Source: Ilyomonas limi (lineage in GTDB: Bacteria; Bacteroidota; Bacteroidia; Chitinophagales; Chitinophagaceae). From it: 64,000 nt of DNA. Within the stretch, counting starts at the first letter, position 1, and each line of letters opens with the position of its first letter. Position numbers and translations under genes: made by a program. Below are positions 34,251 to 43,290 of this stretch, piece after piece. Where the stretch lies: the NCBI RefSeq assembly GCF_005233845.1, contig NZ_SZQL01000007.1, forward strand, positions 1-64,000, in the 5' to 3' direction. Below the pieces are notes generated by a model that saw nothing but the letters and a program-made list of their open reading frames with translations, ran no database searches and had not been told where the DNA came from.

Positions 34251-35822
34251 ATGAAACATCAATTATGCTTTTGCATGTTACTCAGTTTTGCTGTATGCCA
34301 TATTTCCTTTGCTCAACTCCATGTAAAAGCGGAGAAAAAAGTTGGCGGCAGTGATAATGACAACTTTACCTGCATGGTAAAAACACCCGATGGCGGCGTG
34401 CTGATGGGCGGTTATTCATCATCTAATACATCTAGGCAAAAATCTGAAGATTGCAGGGGCGCAACGGACTACTGGATAGTAAAACTGGATAATACAGGTA
34501 AGTATGAATGGGATAAAACAATTGGGGGTAGTAGCTTCGACAAGCTTAGTGCAATCAGTTTAACCAGCGATGGCGGCTATATATTATGCGGCGACTCCAA
34601 CTCACCGGCATCGGGCGAAAAGACTGAAGATAGCTATGGCTTTACCGACTACTGGATAGTAAAACTGGATGCCAACCGCAATGTACAATGGGATAAAACC
34701 ATTGGTGGCGAGTATATTGATGATGCCACCAGCCTGATTACAACGACAGATGGCGGTTATTTAGCTGGAGGCTGGTCTACATCTGCTCCTTCCGGCAATA
34801 AAACTGCAGCTTTCTTTGGCAGCAACGATTACTGGATTGTAAAGCTGGACAATGCCGGCAATATACAATGGGATAAATCGTATGGCGGCTCTGAAAGCGA
34901 CTTGTTGACTAATCTTATGCAAGCCAGTGACGGTGGCTATGTACTGGCTGGTTATTCTTATTCTTCCGTATCGGGCAATAAAACACAAATTAATCGCGGA
35001 GCCGATGATTATTGGGTAGTAAAAACAAATGCTTCGGGTATTATACAATGGAACACCACAGTTGGCGGAGACAGTTACGATGAAGTGGCAGATATTGTTG
35101 AAGGACAGAATGGAAGCATTATAGTGGGTGGTAGCTCAAAGTCTAATGCATCGGGCGATAAGACCCAGGACAACCACGATATTAACCAGAATAGCAATGA
35201 CTACTGGGTAGTAAAACTGAATAGTAAAGGAAAAATGATGTATGATAGAACGATTGGCGGACCGGGTGAAGACAAATTAACAGGACTATATAAAAATACA
35301 CATGGTACTGTTTTATATGGCTCCTCCAACTCGTGGGCTGGCGACAAAACAGACCCGGCGCCGGGTACGTGGGTAGTAGCGCTTGACAATAGCCAGCAAA
35401 TACGCTGGGATGTAACACTCCTTATATATGAAGCGGTAAGTGCTGTAGCTATTAGTAATAACCGCTTTGCATTGGGCGGAAATTACCGGGTTAATCAAAC
35501 ATACGACTTCCAGATAACGGATGTGCGTTACAACAATACAGATAATGAGCTTACATCTCCCAGCGAAGCAAATATAAACGCAGCAAATAGTAAGAGGTCT
35601 TCTTTTACTTTCATTATTTACCCCAATCCGGCGAGCCAGGTAGTGCATATTCAAAGTACCGGCAAAGCAAAATTTGAACTCAGCGACCAGCATGGCAAGG
35701 TGCTTCTGACCAGGATAATTGAAGGCAATGAAGATATCCCTTTATATAACATTCCATCAGGAATGTATTTCCTTAGAAATACCACTACCAATGCCACTCA
35801 AAAGCTGATCATTGCTAAATAA
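34251..35822 (+). CDS. Type IX-secreted protein with repeated propeller-like units
   Basis: 523 residues. Signal peptide (MKHQLCFCMLLSF..., cleavage near SFAQ-L). About six repeats of some 60 residues follow, each with the pattern DGGY(I/V)L-GG-S, then DYW(I/V)VKLD, then WDKTIGG, giving a probable beta-propeller. The last 65-70 residues (FIIYPNPASQVVHI... to QKLIIAK) are a type A type IX sorting domain, removed as the protein is exported to the surface. Function unknown; adhesion or binding is plausible. Confidence 0.9.
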   Translation: MKHQLCFCMLLSFAVCHISFAQLHVKAEKKVGGSDNDNFTCMVKTPDGGVLMGGYSSSNTSRQKSEDCRGATDYWIVKLDNTGKYEWDKTIGGSSFDKLSAISLTSDGGYILCGDSNSPASGEKTEDSYGFTDYWIVKLDANRNVQWDKTIGGEYIDDATSLITTTDGGYLAGGWSTSAPSGNKTAAFFGSNDYWIVKLDNAGNIQWDKSYGGSESDLLTNLMQASDGGYVLAGYSYSSVSGNKTQINRGADDYWVVKTNASGIIQWNTTVGGDSYDEVADIVEGQNGSIIVGGSSKSNASGDKTQDNHDINQNSNDYWVVKLNSKGKMMYDRTIGGPGEDKLTGLYKNTHGTVLYGSSNSWAGDKTDPAPGTWVVALDNSQQIRWDVTLLIYEAVSAVAISNNRFALGGNYRVNQTYDFQITDVRYNNTDNELTSPSEANINAANSKRSSFTFIIYPNPASQVVHIQSTGKAKFELSDQHGKVLLTRIIEGNEDIPLYNIPSGMYFLRNTTTNATQKLIIAK

Positions 35823-36284
35823 AGGCAAAGTCTTGCGATCTGTTCTTTTTTATTTACAGCAATACTCAGCTTAACTCCGCTGCACTGTTCACTAACTTGC
35901 GCACAATAAGTTGTAGAAGGAGCCACATTGCGGGAAAGAGAGCAAATAACAAAGGGCGGGTTTTGGGAGACCTGCCCATTGTTATAAAAGCATCACTATC
36001 ACTTCCAGTCCATTCGTGTTTTCACAAATGCGCTGACTATTATCCTAGGAGGTGCATTTCCCGGAGCGAAACCAGAGGCATTATATAGCATTGGATATTC
36101 ATCTGGTAGTTACTATTTAAAACAAACAATGAAAGCAATCTGTACTTAGCTTTTAATCAATGTTGGTGGCTGTGCTTATCTTGCTGCGTCTGACAGATTA
36201 GTTTGCTTCATTCGAAATAACATAAAGCCCGGCAAGTTTATACCATCGCCGGGTTCTGTTTAAATTTCATATCTTATTCTTTCC
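35823..36284. other. Intergenic region between convergent genes
   Basis: Contains an imperfect hairpin at 35955-35978 (GGGCGGGT / ACCTGCCC with one wobble) that could end the upstream transcript. A further hairpin-like stretch is near 36230-36250 (CCCGGC...GCCGGG) before the M28 gene's 3' end. No gene is seen. Confidence 0.45.
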
Positions 36285-37850
36285 TTAATCCAGTCCACCC
36301 CTCCTGTTTGCCTTCCTTTGCTCCGGCCATTTGTTACGTTCCCCGGTTTTTATATCAATAGGCAAGATGCTTTTGTCGCGCGAAGTGGTAGCAGGATCCT
36401 CACTTGCCATATAAGCGAGAATAGCGGTGAGGATTACATTATTTCGGAGGTCGTCCCATATAATTTTATCATACGTATCCCGGTTGGTATGCCAGGTATA
36501 AACGCCGTAATCCCAGCTTAAGGAACTTAAAGAAAATGCAGGCGCGCCCACTGCCACAAACGAAGCAAAGTCACTTCCGCCGCCACCCGGCATACCAGGA
36601 AAAGTAGTGGTAATGTTGTTGCGGATAGAATCGGGCACTTCCGTCAGCCAGCGGGAGACATATTCATACGCATTTAAAAAACCTTGCCCGGAGATGCTGG
36701 TTACCCTGCCGGTACCATTATCCTGATTGAATACGGCTTGTATATTTTGTACAATTTCGGGATGGTCTTCCACAAAGGCACGCGAACCATTTAATCCTTG
36801 TTCTTCGCTGCCCCAGTGCCCCACAAGAATGGTTCTTTTAGGATGCGGATATATTTTTTTAAGAATACGCAGGGCTTCCATCATCGTCAATGTTCCGGTA
36901 CCATTGTCTGTTGCACCAGTAGCCCCATCCCACGAATCGAAATGCGCAGAAAGAATTACATATTCATCCGGCTTTTCGGTTCCTTTTAGCTCCGCAATCG
37001 TATTGAAGGTGGGCACTACGCCCAAGTCTTTCGAATCGGCATATACACTGATGCGCGGTTTATCACCTGCTTCTGCCATGCGATACAACAAATCATAATC
37101 TTCCAAAGCAATATCCACGCTCGGGCAGCGCTTTGTATAAGCGCCAAAAATTTTATCTACCCCAAAACCTTTCGACCAGGTACAACTTACTACGCCAGCA
37201 GCTCCCACGCTGTCCAATGCACGTGGCAAGGTGCGGGTAGTATAGCCGGTCTTTTTTATTCGCTCTGCCCATGCTGCTATTTGTACATCGCGTTCGGCTT
37301 TCATTCTCTCAAAAGAGGCTGGCGTTGCATATTCTTTCCAGTTGTCATCCGAGCGCCCGGTGGGCTGGTTCATGGATACCAACACAAACTTACCTTTTGC
37401 ATTGGGCAGCCATTGCCTGAAGGCAACCGAATCTTGTACATCGGGCAGAATAATAACTTCGGCAGTTGCATTTTTTCCTTTGGTGGAAGGGCTCCATGCC
37501 AGTTGCGTTCCCTCCAGCGATTTTACTCTTGGATACACCATATCAATGTGCGAAATGCCCCGCTCCCAGCCTTTCCATTCGCCCCAGTTCTCTATTTTAG
37601 CATCTATACCCCAATCTTTATATTTAGCAATTGCCCAATCGGCAGCCTGCTTCATCTGCGGTGTGCCTACGAGCCTGGGGCCAATATCATCCAGCAACTC
37701 GTGTGCAAGCGGTTTTAGCTGCGAGTTGTTGGTGGCTTCGTTAATAATGTTTTGGATAATTACGGAATCACTGTTCTGTGCAATGCCCTGGCTAATAAAT
37801 ATAACAGATAATGCTGCTACTGTAAAGTGGCAAAAAATGTATTTTTTCAT
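36285..37850 (-). CDS. Secreted M28-family metallopeptidase
   Basis: 521 residues with a signal peptide (MKKYIFCHFTV..., cleavage near GIAQ-N). An apical PA-like domain is inserted at about 120-270. The zinc aminopeptidase core shows His303 and Asp305 (SAHFDSWDG), bridging Asp315 (ATDNGTG), the catalytic Glu349 with Glu350 (GSEEQG), and the late histidine in YTWHTNRD. All metal ligands expected for M28 are present. Probably a periplasmic or exported aminopeptidase or carboxypeptidase. A basic tail (RKANRRGG) closes the protein. Confidence 0.92.
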   Translation of the reverse strand: MKKYIFCHFTVAALSVIFISQGIAQNSDSVIIQNIINEATNNSQLKPLAHELLDDIGPRLVGTPQMKQAADWAIAKYKDWGIDAKIENWGEWKGWERGISHIDMVYPRVKSLEGTQLAWSPSTKGKNATAEVIILPDVQDSVAFRQWLPNAKGKFVLVSMNQPTGRSDDNWKEYATPASFERMKAERDVQIAAWAERIKKTGYTTRTLPRALDSVGAAGVVSCTWSKGFGVDKIFGAYTKRCPSVDIALEDYDLLYRMAEAGDKPRISVYADSKDLGVVPTFNTIAELKGTEKPDEYVILSAHFDSWDGATGATDNGTGTLTMMEALRILKKIYPHPKRTILVGHWGSEEQGLNGSRAFVEDHPEIVQNIQAVFNQDNGTGRVTSISGQGFLNAYEYVSRWLTEVPDSIRNNITTTFPGMPGGGGSDFASFVAVGAPAFSLSSLSWDYGVYTWHTNRDTYDKIIWDDLRNNVILTAILAYMASEDPATTSRDKSILPIDIKTGERNKWPEQRKANRRGGLD

Positions 37851-38047
37851 GGGGGCTAAAGTAAAGAAGAATCAGGAATGAAGAGCCTGGGCGAGCCGCT
37901 GCCCCGCATAATGTTTAATGCTTAAAGTAAGGTATAAAATTGCTATGATCACAAACCGGAGAAGATGCATCCGTACAATCAACTAAATTTTCATTTTATT
38001 CATTTACCAAATAAAAACTAAAAACCATAAATTTTCCCGGCAGCTTA

Positions 38048-38078
38048 TTTGGTAATTAATGTAAAACATTTATCTTCG
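38048..38078 (+). promoter_or_regulatory. rpsU promoter TTTG-N19-TATCTTCG
   Basis: TTTG at 38048-38051 and TATCTTCG at 38071-38078, one base off TAnnTTTG, spaced 19 nt. The predicted start of RNA near 38086 leaves a 30-nt leader. Confidence 0.55.
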
Positions 38079-38096
38079 CGCCTCAAAAAATTACCT

Positions 38097-38105
38097 GAAG
38101 GGGGT
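38097..38105 (+). promoter_or_regulatory. Shine-Dalgarno-like site of rpsU
   Basis: GAAGGGGGT ends 10 nt before the ATG and can pair with the 16S tail (ACCUCC plus UUC, with one wobble and one bulge). Most other leaders inspected here lack such a site. In Bacteroidota bS21 hides the anti-Shine-Dalgarno, and rpsU itself is reported to keep a strong site as an autoregulatory device. Confidence 0.55.
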
Positions 38106-38115
38106 ATATTATACT

Positions 38116-38313
38116 ATGCTGATAATTGATTCTAAAGACTGCGAAAACATAGACAAAGCGCTGAAGAAGTACAAAAAGAAATTTGAAAAAAGCAAAGCGC
38201 TGATTCAATTGAGAGAGCGCCAAAGCTTTACCAAACCATCGGTTAAGCGTCGCAATGAAGTGCTGAAAGCTATCTACAAGCAGAACCTTGCCAGCGGTAA
38301 AATAGAAAAATAA
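38116..38313 (+). CDS. rpsU: 30S ribosomal protein bS21
   Basis: 65 residues, highly basic and helical. It starts MLIIDSKDCENIDKALKKYK and has the conserved RERQSFTKPSVKRR segment. bS21 binds the small subunit next to the 3' end of 16S rRNA. It is followed 61 bp later by xerC in the same direction, an order seen in other Bacteroidota. Confidence 0.95.
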   Translation: MLIIDSKDCENIDKALKKYKKKFEKSKALIQLRERQSFTKPSVKRRNEVLKAIYKQNLASGKIEK

Positions 38314-38374
38314 GTATTCGTAATATTTAGTTGAAAATAGCCATAAAGGAGTTTACCTTTATGGCTATTTTTTT

Positions 38375-39277
38375 ATGACGATAGCCGAACAATATCCGCA
38401 TCTGCAGCAATTTTTTCAGTATCTGCAGTTTGAGAAAAGATACTCACAGCATACGCTTGTTGCTTATCAGAACGATCTGGAACAATTTTGCATTTATCTC
38501 ATTTCGTTTTATGATGCGCCACCTATGGAAGCGGTAAAACCGGCAATGGTGCGCTCGTGGCTGGCCACTATGAAAGCAGAGGAAGCGGTGGCAAACAAAA
38601 CATTAAACCGGAAAATATCTACTTTAAAATCGTTCTTTAAATTTTTGATGAAGAACGGCGTACTGCAGCAAACGCCAATGGCTACTATTATTTCTCCGAA
38701 AGTAAGCAAGCGGCTGCCGGTGTTTGTGGAAGAAAATGATTTTAAAAACAACTTCAGCAAGCTACATTTTACTGATGATCATGCGGGCAAAACAGAACGC
38801 CTGGTGTTGCTGCTTTTTTATAATACCGGTATGCGGCTGAGCGAATTAATTAACCTGAAAGAAAGCGGAATTGACTGGAGCTACAGCCATATAAAAGTAT
38901 TGGGCAAGGGCAACAAAGAACGCATTATACCCGTATCAAAAGAACTGCTGCAGGAGCTGCAAACATACATTGAAACAAAACCAGCAAGCGGTGAAGCGGA
39001 AGCATATGTATTTGTAAATGCGAAAGGCAAACGCCTGGTGGCAAAATCGGTTTATAATTTTATTAATAAGCAGCTAACATACATTACCACTATTTCGCAA
39101 AAAAGCCCGCACATACTCCGCCATACCTTTGCCACGCACCTGATGAATAATGGCGCCGATCTGAATGCAGTGAAGGAATTATTAGGTCATTCCAGCCTTG
39201 CAGCTACACAGGTTTACACGCATAATACCATTGAAAAACTGAAAGAAGTATATAAGCAGGCGCATCCAAAAGCATAA
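38375..39277 (+). CDS. xerC: Tyrosine site-specific recombinase XerC/XerD type
   Basis: 300 residues: SAM-like core-binding domain (about 5-95), then the catalytic domain. The full tyrosine-recombinase set is visible: Arg154 (TGMRLSE), Lys178 (GKGNKER), His246 and Arg249 (HILRHTFATH), His272 (GHSS) and Tyr281 (VYTH). The length and housekeeping location argue for chromosome-dimer resolution rather than a phage or transposon integrase. XerC and XerD cannot be told apart by eye. The ATG is in a T-rich leader after a hairpin (CATAAAGG...CCTTTATG). Confidence 0.92.
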   Translation: MTIAEQYPHLQQFFQYLQFEKRYSQHTLVAYQNDLEQFCIYLISFYDAPPMEAVKPAMVRSWLATMKAEEAVANKTLNRKISTLKSFFKFLMKNGVLQQTPMATIISPKVSKRLPVFVEENDFKNNFSKLHFTDDHAGKTERLVLLLFYNTGMRLSELINLKESGIDWSYSHIKVLGKGNKERIIPVSKELLQELQTYIETKPASGEAEAYVFVNAKGKRLVAKSVYNFINKQLTYITTISQKSPHILRHTFATHLMNNGADLNAVKELLGHSSLAATQVYTHNTIEKLKEVYKQAHPKA

Positions 39278-39477
39278 AAATGCTTACAAACGTTTATTAG
39301 CTTTAGAAAGTGGTGTATATCTTTCACGAAAGGAAATATTTTATTCATTCAACTGTAAAAAGAAGATTAAAATAGGCGGGAAATTTTATTTTATCAACAC
39401 CTTGCTGTAACTTAACTTTTGCGTTAAGCCCAAAAGGCCAACCGCCAATATTCTTTCACCATTAAAAGCGATTTCTT

Positions 39478-39780
39478 ATGAATGTAAACATTCGAGCCGT
39501 GCATTTTGACGCCGACACCAAACTTGTGGATTATGTAACGAAAAAAGCGCAAAAACTCACCAACTTTCACGACCGCATTGTAAAGGTGGATGTGTTTCTG
39601 AAGCTGGATAATATCGTACATAACATTAAGGATAAGATTGTGGAGATAAGAGTGCATGTGCCGAGGCAAAATGTGTTTGTAAAGTGTTCGTCTAAATCGT
39701 TTGAAGAATCTTTTGACTGCGCTTTAGATTCAGCTATTAACCAAATAAAGAGAAAAAAACAAAAATTAGCCGCTGCATAA
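39478..39780 (+). CDS. hpf: Ribosome hibernation-promoting factor, short form
   Basis: 100 residues of the HPF/YfiA (RaiA) fold: MNVNIRAVHFDADTKLVDYV at the start and a basic C-terminus (INQIKRKKQKL). It binds the decoding centre of idle 30S/70S ribosomes. It lacks the C-terminal dimerisation domain of long HPF. It follows xerC after 200 bp and is ended by a strong terminator. Confidence 0.93.
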   Translation: MNVNIRAVHFDADTKLVDYVTKKAQKLTNFHDRIVKVDVFLKLDNIVHNIKDKIVEIRVHVPRQNVFVKCSSKSFEESFDCALDSAINQIKRKKQKLAAA

Positions 39781-39803
39781 AAAATTTAAAGCCCTGCAAA
39801 ATA

Positions 39804-39831
39804 AAAAGCTCCTGCATATCAGGGGCTTTTT
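39804..39831 (+). terminator. Intrinsic terminator after hpf
   Basis: AAAAGCTCCTG pairs with CAGGGGCTTTT (one wobble) around CATAT, followed by more T. It lies 24 nt after the hpf stop codon. Confidence 0.75.
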
Positions 39832-39861
39832 ATTTATGTATTAATGATATATTTTTAAAAT

Positions 39862-39976
39862 AAGCGACCACCAGGTCGCAGAGTAATCAAGTTACACAAA
39901 GTATTATTTATCTGCAGAGCACTATAAGTTCTCCTTTGTGCAACTTTGTGTCCTTCACGTCTTCGTGATTCAACCA
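39862..39976. repeat. Dispersed-looking element ending CTTCACGTCTTCGTGATTCAACC
   Basis: It begins with the hairpin GCGACC-ACCA-GGTCGC (39864-39879) followed by AGAGT, then CTTTGTGCAACTTTGTGTCC and TTCACGTCTTCGTGATTCAA. This wording is familiar from intergenic repeats of many Bacteroidota genomes. Only one copy is in this window, so its repeat nature is inferred from memory. Confidence 0.45.
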
Positions 39977-40047
39977 TTTATTTTAAAATAGTCTTTTAGA
40001 TTCATTCTTTTATAAAAGCAACAAAACAACACTGCCACCTACCTTTA

Positions 40048-40695
40048 ATGCTGCTTATGAACCTGAAATATTGCAGTTACCTGCTTCTTGCCCGTCTCCT
40101 TTTTTCTTGCTCTGAACCCGTTTCGCCTACACTTTTTAAGCGATGACTCTGATAGCATGTACATGGCACAAACATGGAGTGGCGTGATACATTCTTACCA
40201 TCCCGGTTCCGATTTTTTATTGCATACCGACTACCTCTTATATGGCTACAATGCAAGTGGTTATCATGTAACAGATTATCTTACATTACCTCACTGTATT
40301 CCTGTTGTATCTTACAACTAAACAAAACTATTTTTTTAGTGATAAGCTACCGAAGTTTTGTGGCTGCAAGCAAGGTAACCAAAACCAGTGCACAGGCGCT
40401 TCAACAGTTGCAACACACCAACAGCATTTATTGCATCAATCTGCCAGGATAGTATAAGAGCGGATTTATCTTTAGAAATGGAATTGCAAACGCTGCTAAT
40501 CTTTTTGCGCCTGCGGTAAAAAAGGTGTATATTATTTCACAAAAAGAGTTATTTCATTATCCCGAAATTTACAACCTTCATACTTATTCAATAAATAGTT
40601 TACCGGCGCACATAAAAACAGATAGCCTTACACCAAACAAAAACCGGGGTTGCCTTGTTGTTTGGACAGACAGTTTTTTGAATGTATATCAATGA
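40048..40695 (+). pseudogene. Broken lipoprotein gene
   Basis: It starts ATG CTG CTT ATG with a lipobox-like LFSC about 20 codons in, but that frame stops at 40144-40146. A shift to the next frame reads DDSDSMYMAQTWSGVIHSY on to a stop near 40321. Returning to the first frame gives SYRSFVAASKVTKTSAQALQ, an in-frame TAG at 40450, then NAANLFAPAVKKVYIISQ to a stop at 40693. Together these make about 210 codons of protein-like sequence with two shifts and one stop. No family is recognised. It could also be real short peptides, or sequencing errors. Confidence 0.45.
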
Positions 40696-40815
40696 CAGGA
40701 TAACTTTATGCTAAACAAGGATACAGTCGGATCAGGCACAAAACACATCACATACTGCCACTTTTATTGTTACACGAAAAAAACAAACAATCAACATAAA
40801 AAAAAACCTTCAGAA

Positions 40816-40846
40816 TTTTGCCAAATAAAGTTTTCGCTTACCTTTG
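40816..40846 (+). promoter_or_regulatory. Promoter of the tRNA-tuf block
   Basis: TTTTG (40816-40820), an 18-nt spacer, and TACCTTTG (40839-40846): a near-ideal Bacteroidota promoter. The RNA would start near 40853, 27 nt before the first tRNA. Confidence 0.7.
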
Positions 40847-40879
40847 CCATCCCTAAAAAATGGGGCAGTTCTTTCAAAC

Positions 40880-40952
40880 GCCACTTTAGCTCAGCTGGTA
40901 GAGCAACTGATTTGTAATCAGTAGGTCGTTGGTTCGATTCCGACAAGTGGCT
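40880..40952 (+). tRNA. tRNA-Thr (anticodon TGT)
   Basis: Acceptor GCCACTT pairs with AAGTGGC. The D-arm has AGCTCAGCTGGTAGAGC, the anticodon loop is TTTGTAA, and the T-arm has GGTTCGATTCC. Discriminator T; CCA is not encoded. First of four tRNAs upstream of tuf. Confidence 0.95.
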
Positions 40953-41050
40953 CAGCACATGTACGATTTAAGATGTATGATGTAATGATGTTCGATAATG
41001 CTTTATTTTCGCCGCATCGTACATCCCAACATTAAATATTTAGCATATAC

Positions 41051-41133
41051 GGGCAGGTTCCAGAGCGGCCAAATGGGGCGGACTGTAAATCCGCTGTCTT
41101 TCGACTTCAGTGGTTCGAATCCACTCCTGCCCA
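41051..41133 (+). tRNA. tRNA-Tyr (anticodon GTA)
   Basis: Acceptor GGGCAGG pairs with CCTGCCC. Class II tRNA with a long variable arm (GCTGTCTTTCGACTTCAG region). The anticodon loop is CTGTAAA. Confidence 0.95.
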
Positions 41134-41240
41134 CGTTCTTTTAAAAAGTTTACAAGTTTACTTGTTCACCAGTTTGCAAGTTGTTTTAATTTCCTCCAAT
41201 TCGTAAACCTGTGAACTTTACAACGCTTGAAATATAAAAT

Positions 41241-41313
41241 GCGGAAGTAGCTCAACTGGTAGAGCGATAGCCTTCCAAGCTATAGGTTGCGGGTTCGACC
41301 CTCGTCTTCCGCT
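41241..41313 (+). tRNA. tRNA-Gly (anticodon TCC)
   Basis: Acceptor GCGGAAG pairs with CTTCCGC. The anticodon loop is CTTCCAA and the T-arm GGGTTCGACCC. Discriminator T. Confidence 0.95.
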
Positions 41314-41398
41314 CTCTTTTGAGATGATGGACTGAGAGATGACAGATGACAGTCGCAACTCACTGTCAACAAACAACGGTCATCTGTCTCGGATAAAA

Positions 41399-41470
41399 GC
41401 CGTTGTAGCTCAGGGGTAGAGCACTTCCTTGGTAGGGAAGAGGTCGTGAGTTCGATTCTCACTAACGGCT
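41399..41470 (+). tRNA. tRNA-Thr (anticodon GGT)
   Basis: Acceptor GCCGTTG pairs with TAACGGC (one G-T). The anticodon loop is TTGGTAG and the T-arm GAGTTCGATTCTC. It is the second tRNA-Thr of the block and reads the ACY codons. Confidence 0.95.
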
Positions 41471-41630
41471 CTGTTTATTGATAATTTATGATTGTTAATT
41501 GTGGTATTTTGTAGAATTTCAATTAACCATTAGCGATATTCAGTTACCAATAATTTAAAGTATCGTTTGCAAGTAAATGCTTTACTTGCGGGCTTTTATA
41601 ATTGTAAACACACAACTTAAAACCGATAAA

Positions 41631-42818
41631 ATGTCTAAAGAGACTTTTAAGAGGGAAAAACCTCACGTAAACATTGGAACCATCGGTCACGTTGACCATG
41701 GTAAAACAACCTTGACAGCGGCTATTACTACCATTCTTGCAAGTAAGGGTATGGCCGAAGTAAGAAAGTATGATGAAATTGATGCTGCTCCTGAAGAAAA
41801 AGAGCGCGGTATTACCATCAATACGGCACACGTAGAATACCAGACAGCTAACCGTCACTATGCACACGTTGACTGCCCTGGTCACGCCGACTATGTAAAA
41901 AATATGATCACCGGTGCTGCGCAAATGGATGGCGCCATCCTCGTAGTAGCTGCTACCGATGGTCCTATGCCGCAAACAAGAGAGCACATCCTGCTGGCAC
42001 GCCAGGTAGGTGTACCTCGTATGGTGGTATTCATGAATAAAGTGGATCTGGTGGATGATCCTGAACTGCTGGAACTGGTAGAAATGGAAATCCGCGAAAT
42101 CCTTTCTAAAAATGGTTTCGATGGCGATAATACCCCGGTTATTCAGGGTTCTGCAACCGGCGCATTAGCTGGCGAAGCTAAATGGGTAAAAGCTGTAGAA
42201 GATTTGATGGATGCCGTTGATACTTATATTCCGCTGCCTCCACGCCCAATTGATCAGCCATTCCTGATGTCTGTTGAAGACGTATTCTCTATCACTGGTC
42301 GTGGTACTGTAGCTACCGGTCGTATCGAGCGTGGTATCATTAAAGTAGGTGAGCCTGTAGAAATCGTAGGTTTGATTCCTCAGCCGCTGACTTCGGTTGT
42401 AACCGGTGTTGAAATGTTCAAAAAATTATTGGATGAAGGCCAGGCTGGTGACAACGCAGGTTTATTGCTCCGGGGTATTGAAAAGAAAGATATCCGTCGT
42501 GGTATGGTTATCGTTAAACCTAAATCTATTACTCCGCACACTGAATTCAAATGCGAAGTGTATGTGCTGAGCAAAGATGAAGGTGGCCGCCACACTCCTT
42601 TCTTCAACAACTACCGTCCTCAGTTCTATTTCCGTACTACAGACGTTACTGGTGAAGTAACCCTGCCAGAAGGTACAGAAATGGTAATGCCGGGCGATAA
42701 CGTAAGCCTTACTGTAAAACTGATCCAGCCAATTGCGATGGAAAAAGGTTTGAAATTCGCTATCCGCGAAGGTGGTCGTACAGTAGGTGCCGGTCAGGTT
42801 ACTGAAATTATAAAATAA
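41631..42818 (+). CDS. tuf: Elongation factor Tu
   Basis: 395 residues. All GTPase motifs are present: GHVDHGKTT (P-loop), DCPGHADY, and NKVD (MNKVDLV); domains 2 and 3 follow and the protein ends [10 protein letters not shown]. The start [16 protein letters not shown] is set by the family; the frame extends 18 codons upstream but without reason. Codon use is strongly biased to Bacteroidota-preferred codons, as expected of a highly expressed gene. It sits between the tRNA cluster and tRNA-Trp, probably on one transcript. Confidence 0.98.
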   Translation: MSKETFKREKPHVNIGTIGHVDHGKTTLTAAITTILASKGMAEVRKYDEIDAAPEEKERGITINTAHVEYQTANRHYAHVDCPGHADYVKNMITGAAQMDGAILVVAATDGPMPQTREHILLARQVGVPRMVVFMNKVDLVDDPELLELVEMEIREILSKNGFDGDNTPVIQGSATGALAGEAKWVKAVEDLMDAVDTYIPLPPRPIDQPFLMSVEDVFSITGRGTVATGRIERGIIKVGEPVEIVGLIPQPLTSVVTGVEMFKKLLDEGQAGDNAGLLLRGIEKKDIRRGMVIVKPKSITPHTEFKCEVYVLSKDEGGRHTPFFNNYRPQFYFRTTDVTGEVTLPEGTEMVMPGDNVSLTVKLIQPIAMEKGLKFAIREGGRTVGAGQVTEIIK

Positions 42819-42977
42819 GAAAAGCTCCTATCCCCTAAACGGGAATTTGGGAAACTTTCAATACTTTTACAAAGTACTTAGGAAGCAATCCTGGGTACTT
42901 TGTTTTTAGAAGTTCTTTAAAAATACCCTGGCTTTCAAAAGGTAATATAAAATTACCCTTTAGGGGGCAGGGCTTAT

Positions 42978-43048
42978 ACGGGTATAGTTCAAAGGTAGAA
43001 TAGAGGTCTCCAAAACCTTCGATCTGGGTTCGAATCCTAGTACCCGTG
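42978..43048 (+). tRNA. tRNA-Trp (anticodon CCA)
   Basis: Acceptor ACGGGTA pairs with TACCCGT. The anticodon stem is GAGGT/ACCTT with loop CTCCAAA. Discriminator G. It lies between tuf and secE, as in many Bacteroidota. Confidence 0.95.
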
Positions 43049-43083
43049 CAGTTATTTGTTTATTTCAATTATCCTTTTTACAA

Positions 43084-43275
43084 GTGAACAAAATATCCAA
43101 CTATATTAGAGAGTCCTACCACGAGTTGCTCGAAAAAGTGACCTGGCCTACCTCAACACAGCTACAGCAATCTACTGTTATCGTGTTGGCTGCCACTGTT
43201 ATCATCACTGCTATCGTGGCGCTCATGGACCTTGCAAGCAGTTATCTGCTTAAACTTATTTATTCGTTTTTTTAG
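43084..43275 (+). CDS. secE: Preprotein translocase subunit SecE
   Basis: 63 residues with the conserved amphipathic ELLEKVTWPT segment and one transmembrane helix (about 30-60). It starts at a GTG; no ATG is available before the helix. It follows tRNA-Trp by 35 bp and precedes nusG by 15 bp, so it is co-transcribed with nusG. Confidence 0.95.
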   Translation: MNKISNYIRESYHELLEKVTWPTSTQLQQSTVIVLAATVIITAIVALMDLASSYLLKLIYSFF

Positions 43276-43290
43276 CAAGTGAGGTGATTT

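Noticed and set aside
38375-39277. Integrase of a mobile island
   Set aside because: The tyrosine recombinase is the right length for XerC/D and sits between rpsU and hpf, a housekeeping order. No attachment-site duplication was found at the nearby tRNAs.
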